Source: a virus | Strand: one strand, 5' to 3' | Virus record (IMG/VR): IMGVR_UViG_3300020220_000101 | Coordinates: 1 to 44,402 of that record | DNA length: 44,402 bases | Shown: positions 37,587 to 44,232 of the stretch, piece after piece | How the letters are laid out: each line of letters starts with the position of its first letter | How positions within the stretch are numbered: the stretch's first letter is position 1 | The notes under the pieces: model-generated | Database searches by the model: none | Told to the model about the DNA's origin: nothing | Seen by the model: only the letters and a program-made list of their open reading frames with translations | Translations under genes and position numbers: made by a program

Positions 37587-38117
37587 TTAAGATGATAGCA
37601 CTAGTGGTGCTCCGAATGCAACAACTGACGAACATGGATAGGATCTAAACGGTGTTCCAAATCCAAGAGGATCTAATACCCTAGCTACTCTTCTTTTTAG
37701 AGCAAATACAGTAAAAGTCATTGCAAAAACAAATCTTATATGTCCAACACCAAACATATCCTCAGCAGTTAAAATACTACAGGGAATTGGTGTTGGAATT
37801 GGACATATACTTGGACCGCATGGACACATGTAAATAATAAGATTCGTACATGCTGACGGATGTGTTATAAATGCATCAAAGTCCAACATAATTGGCAACT
37901 TGTGTACCATTACAAGAGCATTTGCAATTGTGATAGGACTAATTGGAATTAGTGGAAATGGTGGCCACCAACATGTAAAGTTCTTCTCTATGATAGATCT
38001 TGGTATTGGTGGTGAACCGCAGGGTTGCACAGAATGCACCACAGGCGGCAAACAAATACCATGCCCACTACATGGTAGTCCTGCGTGAAATGCTACTGGT
38101 GAGATCCAACCTTTCAT
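37587..38117 (-). CDS. Cys/Pro-rich protein, candidate PAAR-type spike tip
   Basis: A 176-aa protein with many Cys, His and Pro: residues near 16-35 (LPCSGHGICLPPVVHSVQPC) and a middle block TIANALVMVHKLPIMLDFDA followed by a His and several CPCGPSICPIP-type turns. The spacing of short beta strands, Pro and Gly with Cys/His recalls PAAR proteins, which bind zinc and cap the tail spike (T4 gp5.4). The gene starts 1 nt after the 1116-aa gene ends and lies just before gp25, a fitting place for a spike tip. There is no clear PAAR tetrapeptide, so the call is tentative; another metal-binding baseplate protein is possible. Confidence 0.45.
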   Translation of the reverse strand: MKGWISPVAFHAGLPCSGHGICLPPVVHSVQPCGSPPIPRSIIEKNFTCWWPPFPLIPISPITIANALVMVHKLPIMLDFDAFITHPSACTNLIIYMCPCGPSICPIPTPIPCSILTAEDMFGVGHIRFVFAMTFTVFALKRRVARVLDPLGFGTPFRSYPCSSVVAFGAPLVLSS

Positions 38118-38118
38118 A

Positions 38119-41100
38119 TTAGTTTGTTGCGTTTAAACAAATGTCAAAATATGGATTGCCTAATCTATTTACTGCATCAGCATAAACTTTAGCTGATCCA
38201 GTTGAATAGTTTTTGACTGTAACCGTACCTTTAAAAGGACCTAAACGAACTAGATCATTATTTTGGTCAATTACAGTCGGATCAAAAGCAATCGAACTAT
38301 CTATATCAGTAATACCCTCACATACTGGCATTGTGTAAATATAATTATCCCACTGCCCCTGCAGACCTACACCATTCCCATCACCATCATAACCTGAATA
38401 CTTTTGAAACAACCCATTTGGACCAGAATAATGATCCCATGATGTATTTGGTTGATTAGGTCCATTATATTTTGGTGTGAGAACTACAAGTCCAAGTCCT
38501 CCCCACCGATAACTCCGACCATTGAGTCCTATCCCACTCGTTCCTGTTAAAGTAGTTGCTGGTTGTCCAACCCAAACAAAATATGCATCATCTACACTTA
38601 GGTGTGTGTAATCATATACATTTTCATCCAATCCAATTGGATAGAATGAAATATCTCCATCACCTGCCCTAAAGCATCTTCCCTCATAACTACCTCTTTC
38701 ACAGTGCCACGTTTTAATGTTCCCTGGTGCTGCTCTAGGAGCAAGTTGCTTCGGTGCTTGTAAACCCTTCATTTTAGTCATGAAGGCAGTATTGAGTGCC
38801 GCAGAACCAGCAGTACCAGTGAAATCTCCATCAACTTCCATGTAAATATTAAATTTGGTGGATTCTTTCTTAGAGGCTGCATATTGGAATGGCATCCAAC
38901 CAAATACTTTTTTAGAAGCTCCTGCACCAGTTTCATATGCACAGGGAATATCATAAAATCTGCGGGTACTATACAGTGTAGGTTGTGCCATAGTCAAACA
39001 TGAAGATGAAGCAATACCTTCTTTAGTAATAGCACCATAGAGACCACTAGCAGTATCTGCTTGAATTTGTAAATTACTAAATGCTGCACCACCTTGAGAG
39101 GCATAGTTAGCATACCCTGCTCTAAAGTTACCATTAGTGTCTTGTGCAATTATATTTTTAAATAAAGCAGTATTATAATAATCCAGTGGATTGATAGTCT
39201 TGAATAATGGTTGAATGCAACTACCAGGTACACCAATACAAAACTTTAGAGTATTGACTGGATCAATGTCACCGACACCTTTGATGTAACCTGTTCTAAC
39301 ATCTTGTGCTACACCTTTATCAAAAGTTTTAAATGCTGATGAAATAGCATTAGTAAGTTTTGGGTTTTTTAATGATTGACCAATCAATGCATTTACATCA
39401 GGAGAACCTGTATTAGTGCCCCCTACAGCACTTGATAAAGAACTTCCAGATGATGTGGTATCACCACCATGTTTTACTTCTTGAGATAAAATTTTTGGAT
39501 CGTAGACGATGACCTTTGGTGGATCTTGTTTTGTATACCCAGATCCACCATCAATAACAGCAACTTCCTGTATAACTCCTTCCTCACTCATTTGTGTAAT
39601 TTTACAATTTGCTGGTTTGAGTACTATTGCAGTTTCATTAATCGTATGACTCTCTTTTAATGATTTTGTTACAATTGTACCTACAGTTGTGTAATCACCA
39701 TTGTCTCCAATCTTGCCATAGTTAAGTTTATCTCTATCAATGGATACAGCCTCACTATTAGCATAGTGTGCTGCTGCTTTCTTTGTATCGGCACTAGTAT
39801 TCTCTGGATTGGGTGGTAAAATCTCAACTGTTGCTTGATTACTATATCCGTATCCACCATTTTCTATATTTAAAGATTCTACTTTTCCGTTAGCATTAAC
39901 ATTTGCAGTAATCTCTGCTTCATCCATCGTTCTTCTTGGAATTGCAGCATCTGGATGTAGTTCTACTTTATAGTAGGAAACTTTTTTTCTAAATTCATAA
40001 ACACCAAACACTGCACACTTATCGGGAATACCCCATCCAGCAAGTGCTGTAAAAGATGCTGGGTATTGTGTATTACTACTACTATACACCGAACCAAACA
40101 CAAAGTTATTACCATCAACTCCATCTGTTACAGGAGCAAGACGAATGAATCCCGTAGTTAGTTCATCACCCATATAACGATGTTCAGTGATTCTCCAACC
40201 ATTGACAGTATCTCCTTCAACCATGTTAAATGATCCTGCAGTATATCTAAACAGAAGAATTCTATCCTGTGTACCTGCAGTTAAAATATTTTGATCTTCT
40301 CCAGCATCATTTCTAACATCAGTATAGATACGACTCCTTTTGGTCTTCCATACATTTGGTCTTAACTGATAATAATAACGGTAGATATACGGATCAGTTA
40401 GCGGACATGGGTTGTTTTGTGTCGGAGTGCAGCAATTGCCTAGGGAGACTCTATCCGTTTGCATACGGACAGCAAACAAAGGTCCATTCCATGGATCTGA
40501 TGTATCGTATATGTAATAGAAGAATTGTGAGTCATAAAGAAATTTGTATCCTAAGAATTTAGGAAGAGATGCTTTAACAGGACCAAATTCACCATACAGA
40601 AATGTAAAGTTTGCTCTTTGATCATTAATCTGAATATTCAGAAGTCGATTGGGAGCATACCTACCAGTACTCCAACTTGTAGGTTGATTGCCTAATGCCG
40701 TACCACCATTCACATCAGTTAACCATCCATATTGAAATGCGGAACCAGCATATTGTGCCTTACCAACTTCAATGATTCGTTCCTTATTTACACCACTTAC
40801 TCTCTCAAAGACCCAGCATAAAATTCCAGTATACGCATACTGATCTCCACGATCAGGATCTTGCCTATCGTCTCCTGGATACGGTGGTCCTAATGGTCCA
40901 GCATTATACTCTTCAAGATTAACTTCTACATTAGGATGCAACGTATAGAATGAATCCGTAGCAGAACTGCTGTAATAAGAGAAGAGTGGTTTAGCTACTT
41001 CTGCAATCTTTGTATTACGATATAACTGTGCCGCAGCATAAGACGGAAATCCGTATCCAATAATACCTTGAGATGTATAACCACTCACAGAGGCACTCGT

Positions 41101-41469
41101 TGATAACTTAGTGTCTTTTAAAGAATTACTGTAATGACGATAAATTGGTATGGATCCAGCAACTGAACTAGTCATTAATGTGAATACATACTCATTCTCT
41201 GATCTAGGTTCACGATTATATGAACGAGGTTTTTCGTTCTCGTCTTTTGTGTACAAATGATCCCTACGACGCCCATCGTACATACGGTAAATTTTATTTC
41301 GTTGCCCAGTAGATGGTAACGTGATCTGCTCTGGGTCACCAATATAAAATACTTCGTCCTTACCTACAACATAGGATCCTTTTCCACGACCATAAAATTC
41401 TATACCCTGAGTTTGCCAATCAATAGGGTCTGGATATCCTCTTGCTGTTTCTTCAATATAAATGGGCAC
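38119..41469 (-). CDS. Fibre-like virion protein with DUF5648-like repeats
   Basis: A 1116-aa protein starting at GTG 41469 (MPIYIEETARGYPDPIDWQT). Residues about 55-240 contain units such as IYRMYDGRRRDHLYTKDENE, IPIYRHYSNS and LFSYYSSSATDSFYTLHPN, resembling the Tyr-rich DUF5648 repeat of secreted and surface proteins, often presumed carbohydrate-binding. Two Gly-Tyr repeats follow near residues 530 (IENGGYGYSNQATVEI) and 645 (DGGSGYTKQDPPKVIV), the same family as in the giant protein. The C-terminal 300 residues are Trp/Tyr/Gly-rich with no known motif. No closely spaced ribosome binding site is visible; AAGGA lies 16 nt upstream. The gene is 10 nt after the 98-aa gene and 1 nt before the PAAR-like gene. 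A hub-proximal fibre or adhesin role is inferred. Confidence 0.7.
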   Translation of the reverse strand: MPIYIEETARGYPDPIDWQTQGIEFYGRGKGSYVVGKDEVFYIGDPEQITLPSTGQRNKIYRMYDGRRRDHLYTKDENEKPRSYNREPRSENEYVFTLMTSSVAGSIPIYRHYSNSLKDTKLSTSASVSGYTSQGIIGYGFPSYAAAQLYRNTKIAEVAKPLFSYYSSSATDSFYTLHPNVEVNLEEYNAGPLGPPYPGDDRQDPDRGDQYAYTGILCWVFERVSGVNKERIIEVGKAQYAGSAFQYGWLTDVNGGTALGNQPTSWSTGRYAPNRLLNIQINDQRANFTFLYGEFGPVKASLPKFLGYKFLYDSQFFYYIYDTSDPWNGPLFAVRMQTDRVSLGNCCTPTQNNPCPLTDPYIYRYYYQLRPNVWKTKRSRIYTDVRNDAGEDQNILTAGTQDRILLFRYTAGSFNMVEGDTVNGWRITEHRYMGDELTTGFIRLAPVTDGVDGNNFVFGSVYSSSNTQYPASFTALAGWGIPDKCAVFGVYEFRKKVSYYKVELHPDAAIPRRTMDEAEITANVNANGKVESLNIENGGYGYSNQATVEILPPNPENTSADTKKAAAHYANSEAVSIDRDKLNYGKIGDNGDYTTVGTIVTKSLKESHTINETAIVLKPANCKITQMSEEGVIQEVAVIDGGSGYTKQDPPKVIVYDPKILSQEVKHGGDTTSSGSSLSSAVGGTNTGSPDVNALIGQSLKNPKLTNAISSAFKTFDKGVAQDVRTGYIKGVGDIDPVNTLKFCIGVPGSCIQPLFKTINPLDYYNTALFKNIIAQDTNGNFRAGYANYASQGGAAFSNLQIQADTASGLYGAITKEGIASSSCLTMAQPTLYSTRRFYDIPCAYETGAGASKKVFGWMPFQYAASKKESTKFNIYMEVDGDFTGTAGSAALNTAFMTKMKGLQAPKQLAPRAAPGNIKTWHCERGSYEGRCFRAGDGDISFYPIGLDENVYDYTHLSVDDAYFVWVGQPATTLTGTSGIGLNGRSYRWGGLGLVVLTPKYNGPNQPNTSWDHYSGPNGLFQKYSGYDGDGNGVGLQGQWDNYIYTMPVCEGITDIDSSIAFDPTVIDQNNDLVRLGPFKGTVTVKNYSTGSAKVYADAVNRLGNPYFDICLNATN

Positions 41470-41479
41470 TTCACTTTTG

Positions 41480-41776
41480 TTATCGTCCTTCGATGTTATT
41501 TAGACGGGTATACAGGTCATCAAATAATTGTTTGATGTTTAAGTGATCATCATATCCATCTGGTTTATACTTAATCATATTGACACCAGGCTCAGGGAAT
41601 TTTTTCACAAATTCTTCTATCGCAGCAATTCGATCCGCAAGATTATTCAGTGCCTGAGCAATTACCCCATGACAATATTCATTCTCTTCCCACTTATCAT
41701 CAAACTCTGGTACATCAGATGACATAGTAAAGACCTCCCCTGTGTTTTCAATATCTTGTATAAACTCATAATCCAT
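41480..41776 (-). CDS. Hypothetical acidic protein
   Basis: A 98-aa acidic protein, rich in Asp/Glu, with a helical core (VIAQALNNLADRIAAIEEFV) that could form a coiled coil and a second helix at the C-terminus (LFDDLYTRLNNIEGR). It starts 9 nt after the AbrB-like gene and ends 10 nt before the 1116-aa fibre-like gene, so it may act as a chaperone or adaptor for that protein; this is inference from gene order. No family is recognised. Confidence 0.65.
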   Translation of the reverse strand: MDYEFIQDIENTGEVFTMSSDVPEFDDKWEENEYCHGVIAQALNNLADRIAAIEEFVKKFPEPGVNMIKYKPDGYDDHLNIKQLFDDLYTRLNNIEGR

Positions 41777-41785
41777 AAAGTTTTT

Positions 41786-41950
41786 TTATTCCTCAGAAAC
41801 AGGAGTGAGGATAAAACAATCCCCATCTATTTCGTAATTTAAAATATCACCCTCTTCCCATCCGAGTTCCTCGATTATTTCGTCGGGAATCGGACAGAAG
41901 AGAGTGCCCTCTGAATCTTCTTCTAGTGTTACAATAAATTTCTTAGACAT
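41786..41950 (-). CDS. AbrB/SpoVT-like small protein
   Basis: A 54-aa protein starting MSKKFIVTLEEDSEGTLFCP. The core IPDEIIEELGWEEGDILNYE, followed by a hydrophobic strand (DGDCFILTP), is the swapped-hairpin AbrB/MazE-type DNA-binding fold, which usually acts as a dimeric transcription regulator. Similar small proteins occur in many T4-like cyanophages. It is the second gene of the left-going late block, so it may tune the early-to-late boundary next to it; this is inference. It is very acidic for a DNA binder, so a protein-binding role is also possible. No toxin partner is seen beside it. Confidence 0.75.
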   Translation of the reverse strand: MSKKFIVTLEEDSEGTLFCPIPDEIIEELGWEEGDILNYEIDGDCFILTPVSEE

Positions 41951-41974
41951 CTCGGATATATTCATCGTTTTGAT

Positions 41975-42148
41975 TTATATATCAGAAATGTACTTTTCAT
42001 TCCTCCACACTGTTTGAAGTTTAATCTCAGTGAGCAATGTGTCAATGTTCCCATTGTTCTCTGCAATTGGTTGAAGGGTATTGACAAGAAGATTCACTTC
42101 ATCAGCAGTAAGGGTTACATTCACAAGTTTCTTCTGACGCAATTTCAT
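41975..42148 (-). CDS. Small helical protein of unknown function
   Basis: A 57-aa protein starting MKLRQKKLVNVTLTADEVNL. A basic start leads into helices with a hydrophobic face. I chose ATG 42148 because GGAG lies 8 nt before it; the frame extends only to a TTG at 42163. The leader contains a GTCCCCCCA motif that recurs 74 bp upstream. It ends 24 nt before the AbrB-like gene and is the first gene of the left-going block after the 182-nt intergenic gap. No family is recognised. Confidence 0.65.
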   Translation of the reverse strand: MKLRQKKLVNVTLTADEVNLLVNTLQPIAENNGNIDTLLTEIKLQTVWRNEKYISDI

Positions 42149-42313
42149 GTGGGGGGACTCCAATTCATTAGTAGTTATACAAAAACCCTCTGATCTATTT
42201 TTTATACTGGGGAAATTTTTCTATGGGGGGACCCTAAAAAAATAATCAATAATATACAGGGGGTGGGTGCTAGGGACCGTTATAGTTTAACAGTGTCTTT
42301 GATTTTTATAGTC

Positions 42314-42337
42314 GAGGGGGGCATGTAGCACCCCCTC
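42314..42337 (-). terminator. Strong GC hairpin after the early module
   Basis: GAGGGGGGC and GC-A-CCCCCTC pair around ATGTA, with a single A bulge. It lies 9 nt past the stop of the 56-aa gene. No T-run follows on either strand, so it may be a transcript 3' end, a processing site or an mRNA-stabilising structure rather than a simple terminator. The rest of the gap 42164-42345 holds AT-rich sequence with two tggggggac repeats (42150-42158 and 42224-42232) and no gene I can support. Confidence 0.4.
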
Positions 42338-42345
42338 AGTATAAC

Positions 42346-42516
42346 TCAGAAGTCGATCTCTGTCAAGGTGGGAACACCCAGGACCTGCTCAATCATGGGA
42401 GACTCGATATAGTCGAAGGTGCTCACATTGTCAGAGGTGAGTGCATCGAGAATCGAGAGGATTTCGGTGCCTGTGCTACCCTGACGGAGCATCGAGATCA
42501 TAACAGATTTGGACAT
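42346..42516 (-). CDS. Small protein of unknown function
   Basis: A 56-aa protein starting MSKSVMISMLRQGSTGTEIL, followed by a SILDALTSDN helix. It resembles a short conserved cyanophage protein with a GxxGxxILxxLD pattern, for which I know no function. No Shine-Dalgarno sequence precedes the ATG, like most early genes here. It is 65 nt downstream of the 104-aa gene and probably shares its promoter at 42959-42987. Confidence 0.65.
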   Translation of the reverse strand: MSKSVMISMLRQGSTGTEILSILDALTSDNVSTFDYIESPMIEQVLGVPTLTEIDF

Positions 42517-42581
42517 AGGATTGTGCTGTTGAGTGTTAGTGAATGTGGGGTGAGTTTAGTGTCATCACCCAGGACAGATTA

Positions 42582-42896
42582 TCATGCCAGACGCATACCA
42601 TCAAAGAAAGGAATAGGACCCCCTTCCTGTTGCACAAACCACTGAAAGTTCTTCTGAAAGACTTTCTCACCAGGGCAACCATGCACAGAGAGAAGTGCAT
42701 TCAACCGAGACTTTGTGGTGACAGAATGCCATCCACCAGAGAACAATTGAATGAAGTCATTACCAATAGATGCGATGTGATTGCCATGCAGATAGACAAA
42801 CGAAACATCACCAATCGAGACGACTTGAGTGTTGCCAGACTTGAAATCTTTCTGACCGATGATAGCATCGTTCATCTTGGTTTCGATCTTACGCAT
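42582..42896 (-). CDS. Hypothetical early protein
   Basis: A 104-aa protein starting MRKIETKMNDAIIGQKDFKS. It continues with SGNTQVV, VYLHGNHIASIGNDFIQLF and SGGWHSVTTKSRLNALLS, a pattern I recall from small proteins in cyanophage genomes, without known function. I use ATG 42896: the frame extends to 42956, but the -10 box at 42959-42964 puts the transcript start near 42952, downstream of that ATG. The 56-nt leader has a GGAGG/CCTCC pair and no Shine-Dalgarno sequence. First gene of its operon. Confidence 0.75.
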   Translation of the reverse strand: MRKIETKMNDAIIGQKDFKSGNTQVVSIGDVSFVYLHGNHIASIGNDFIQLFSGGWHSVTTKSRLNALLSVHGCPGEKVFQKNFQWFVQQEGGPIPFFDGMRLA

Positions 42897-43026
42897 GAGA
42901 AAGTTGAGAGGATTTGAGAAGTTTGTGGGAGGTGGTTTCCCTTCCCTCCGATGCACTCAATATAGGACGGATGGGAGGGTCTGTCAAGCAATTTGGGATA
43001 AGTATTGCTAATCTGTGTTATAAGGT
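42897..43026 (-). promoter_or_regulatory. Early promoter and leader cassette, copy 1
   Basis: Upstream element starting ACCTTAT (43020-43026), -35 TTGACA (42982-42987), 17-bp spacer, -10 TATATT (42959-42964), then a leader with GGGAAA and ACCTCCCAC before ATG 42896. It closely matches copy 2 at 44116-44232. The -35 and spacing are consensus sigma70, so host polymerase should read it. Confidence 0.85.
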
Positions 43027-43032
43027 CTTCTG

Positions 43033-43117
43033 ATGTCTCTGGGGGTTGACTCTGAGTGTTTTTCGTGATATAATGCGACCTTTACTTACATCAACCAGAG
43101 ACATTTGCAAGAGACAT
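43033..43117. promoter_or_regulatory. Operator-like repeats around the right-facing promoter
   Basis: ATGTCTCTGG at 43033-43042 and its exact inverse CCAGAGACAT at 43095-43104 flank the promoter; a third AGAGACAT lies at 43110-43117. One copy is just upstream of -35 and two are just after the start site, a layout suited to a repressor or looping protein. Confidence 0.5.
43046..43074 (+). promoter_or_regulatory. Strong right-facing sigma70 promoter
   Basis: TTGACT, a 17-bp spacer and a perfect TATAAT, predicted to start near 43081. It faces away from the promoter at 42959-42987 and runs antisense to the early genes on its right. No right-facing gene with a believable start follows. Confidence 0.75.
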
Positions 43118-43155
43118 AGAGAACACTACCTATATTCTTTTAGGTATTTCTTTTT
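43081..43155 (+). ncRNA. Candidate short noncoding RNA
   Basis: From the predicted start of the strong right-facing promoter, about 75 nt lead to a TACCTA...TAGGTA stem (43127-43146) followed by TTTCTTTTT, a weak intrinsic terminator. No open frame with a ribosome binding site lies in it. It is the simplest product for this promoter, but antisense read-through is equally possible. Confidence 0.3.
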
Positions 43156-43195
43156 CCACAACTTTTTCCACAATTTTTGTTAATTTTGTGGAAAA
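43152..43195. other. Cluster of three DnaA-type boxes (TTTTCCACA)
   Basis: Perfect TTTTCCACA at 43152-43160 and 43164-43172, and its inverse TGTGGAAAA at 43187-43195, in a very AT-rich 45-bp stretch between genes. TTTTCCACA is the DnaA box form I recall for Synechococcus. The last two boxes can also pair as a 10-bp hairpin, an alternative reading. Confidence 0.5.
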
Positions 43196-43204
43196 CTTTC
43201 CGCA

Positions 43205-43348
43205 TCATCGATTTTGCGATTGTTCGTAGAGTTTAGCATCAAGTTTGTCTAGGTATTCATCATGGGAGAGTTGTTCTTCTACACAGAAACAATCACGGTA
43301 TTCTGGATAGAGTTCTTGGTAAAGTTTGTCTGTGTTGTAGTCTTTCAT
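43205..43348 (-). CDS. Small acidic protein of unknown function
   Basis: A 47-aa protein starting MKDYNTDKLYQELYPEYRDC, rich in Tyr, Asp and Glu, ending in a helical DEYLDKLDAKLYEQSQNR. There is no Shine-Dalgarno sequence. It is the last gene of the left-going mini-gene run that begins at 44115, and lies just before the DnaA-type boxes. Start and stop are clean and codon use looks like its neighbours, but nothing else supports it. Confidence 0.55.
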   Translation of the reverse strand: MKDYNTDKLYQELYPEYRDCFCVEEQLSHDEYLDKLDAKLYEQSQNR

Positions 43349-43439
43349 TTGTTCTTTGCTGTGGGTTTGTTGTTAAAGAGAATATGCCTAATTGGTGTTT
43401 GATTTGTTTTGATCATGTGTTTGATTCGTTGTTCTCTGC

Positions 43440-43556
43440 TCATTTAGATTCATCCTTGAGAGTGTTACCAACCCAGATGAAGAAATCACCTGTATTGTTG
43501 CGAAATCGTTTGGAGACGATACAACATAGAACGAGAAGTATGAAGAGAGTGTTCAT
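43440..43556 (-). CDS. Small membrane peptide
   Basis: A 38-aa protein starting MNTLFILLVLCCIVSKRFRN: a short hydrophobic helix of about 13 residues with positive charges after it, so probably a membrane-anchored peptide with its tail in the cytoplasm. GGAG, within the end of the preceding gene, lies 8 nt before the ATG, and the gap to that gene is 3 nt, so the two are coupled. The 91 nt that follow, to the 47-aa gene, hold nothing I can support. Function unknown. Confidence 0.6.
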   Translation of the reverse strand: MNTLFILLVLCCIVSKRFRNNTGDFFIWVGNTLKDESK

Positions 43557-43559
43557 GAA

Positions 43560-43670
43560 TTATTCTCCTTGGAGGACATCAGCAGTTGCATGAAGTAGTG
43601 TGCCTGTGGTATAACGCACTTGTGGGGAGATAACCATGAGAATAGCAAACACGAGAACGATGAGTTTCAT
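43560..43670 (-). CDS. Small membrane or secreted peptide
   Basis: A 36-aa protein starting MKLIVLVFAILMVISPQVRY with a TTGTLLHATADVLQGE tail. The hydrophobic stretch could be a signal peptide or one membrane helix. I recall closely similar short peptides (SP-x-VR...TADVL) in cyanophages, with no known role. There is no Shine-Dalgarno sequence; the leader is A-rich. Part of the left-going early run and coupled to the next mini-gene. Confidence 0.65.
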   Translation of the reverse strand: MKLIVLVFAILMVISPQVRYTTGTLLHATADVLQGE

Positions 43671-43693
43671 TTTGTTTTGTTTGTTGGTGATCA

Positions 43694-43852
43694 TCAGATG
43701 ACAGAAACTTCAACCCGTTTGAGATTCAATCCAGCAAGTTGATTCAGTACACGATTGTGGATAGAATCACAGGCATTTTTAAGTTTGGAACGTTCATACC
43801 AGATAGTGATACAACCGTCGTAAGTTTGGACTTCGATTCTGATGTCTTTCAT
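43694..43852 (-). CDS. Small protein of unknown function
   Basis: A 52-aa protein starting MKDIRIEVQTYDGCITIWYE, with a central helix (KLKNACDSIHNRVLNQLAGL) and a final beta strand (KRVEVSVI): a compact beta-alpha-beta shape. Its ATG shares one base with the TGA stop of the 87-aa gene (TGATG), a sign of translational coupling, and no Shine-Dalgarno is needed. No family recognised. Confidence 0.65.
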   Translation of the reverse strand: MKDIRIEVQTYDGCITIWYERSKLKNACDSIHNRVLNQLAGLNLKRVEVSVI

Positions 43853-44115
43853 CAAACGGCACCGTGGAAAGGATTACCGAACATGGCATAGTCTTTGTTA
43901 TCACCAGTCACCACATAATCATGATTGAGTCTATCTTTGATTGCGAGAGACTTTTCAACACGATTGAGAAACTTTTTAGAGATTTGATCTACACCTTTCC
44001 AGGAAAGGATTTGCATACACCACTCTTCAGAAATGTTGCCATCGGGAGTTTCCACAGGATAGAAACCGACTAGCATTGTGCCATCGGAGGACTGTAGAGT
44101 AGGGAAGTCGATCAT
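43852..44115 (-). CDS. Hypothetical early protein
   Basis: An 87-aa protein starting MIDFPTLQSSDGTMLVGFYP, with an EEWCMQILSWKG stretch and a Lys/Arg-rich helix (ISKKFLNRVEKSLAIKDRLN). It is the first gene after early promoter copy 2, with a leader of about 43 nt and no Shine-Dalgarno sequence. The stop is fused to the next start (TGATG). No family is recognised and no catalytic motif is visible. Confidence 0.65.
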   Translation of the reverse strand: MIDFPTLQSSDGTMLVGFYPVETPDGNISEEWCMQILSWKGVDQISKKFLNRVEKSLAIKDRLNHDYVVTGDNKDYAMFGNPFHGAV

Positions 44116-44232
44116 TGCTTTGAGAGATTAAGTGGTGGGAGGTCTTTCCCCCCTTGACTCCTTTAGTATGGCACTGATCAGGTAGGAAGTCAACCCTTTT
44201 TTGATTAGTGTTGCTTATCAGTGAGATAAGGT
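44116..44232 (-). promoter_or_regulatory. Early promoter and leader cassette, copy 2
   Basis: ACCTTAT element (44226-44232), -35 TTGACT (44188-44193), 17-bp spacer, -10 CATACT (44165-44170), then a leader with GGGAAA and ACCTCCCAC before ATG 44115. A CTTATC...GATAAG palindrome lies at 44214-44230. It is a diverged copy of the cassette at 42897-43026. Confidence 0.8.

Noticed and set aside
42543-42917. Plus-strand frame of 124 residues
   Set aside because: Antisense to the 104-aa early gene, with no ribosome binding site or promoter close by.
42897-42956. Longer start (ATG 42956) for the 104-aa early gene
   Set aside because: The -10 box at 42959-42964 places the RNA start near 42952, after that ATG, and the stretch matches the leader of the other promoter cassette.
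43164-43195. Hairpin of the last two DnaA-type boxes as an intrinsic terminator
   Set aside because: The stem is AT-rich and no T-run follows directly on either strand; DnaA boxes explain the three exact copies better, though a structural role is not excluded.
43384-43593. Plus-strand frame of 69 residues downstream of the right-facing promoter
   Set aside because: Antisense to the 38-aa gene, over 300 nt from the promoter start, and no ribosome binding site; the minus-strand genes are better supported.
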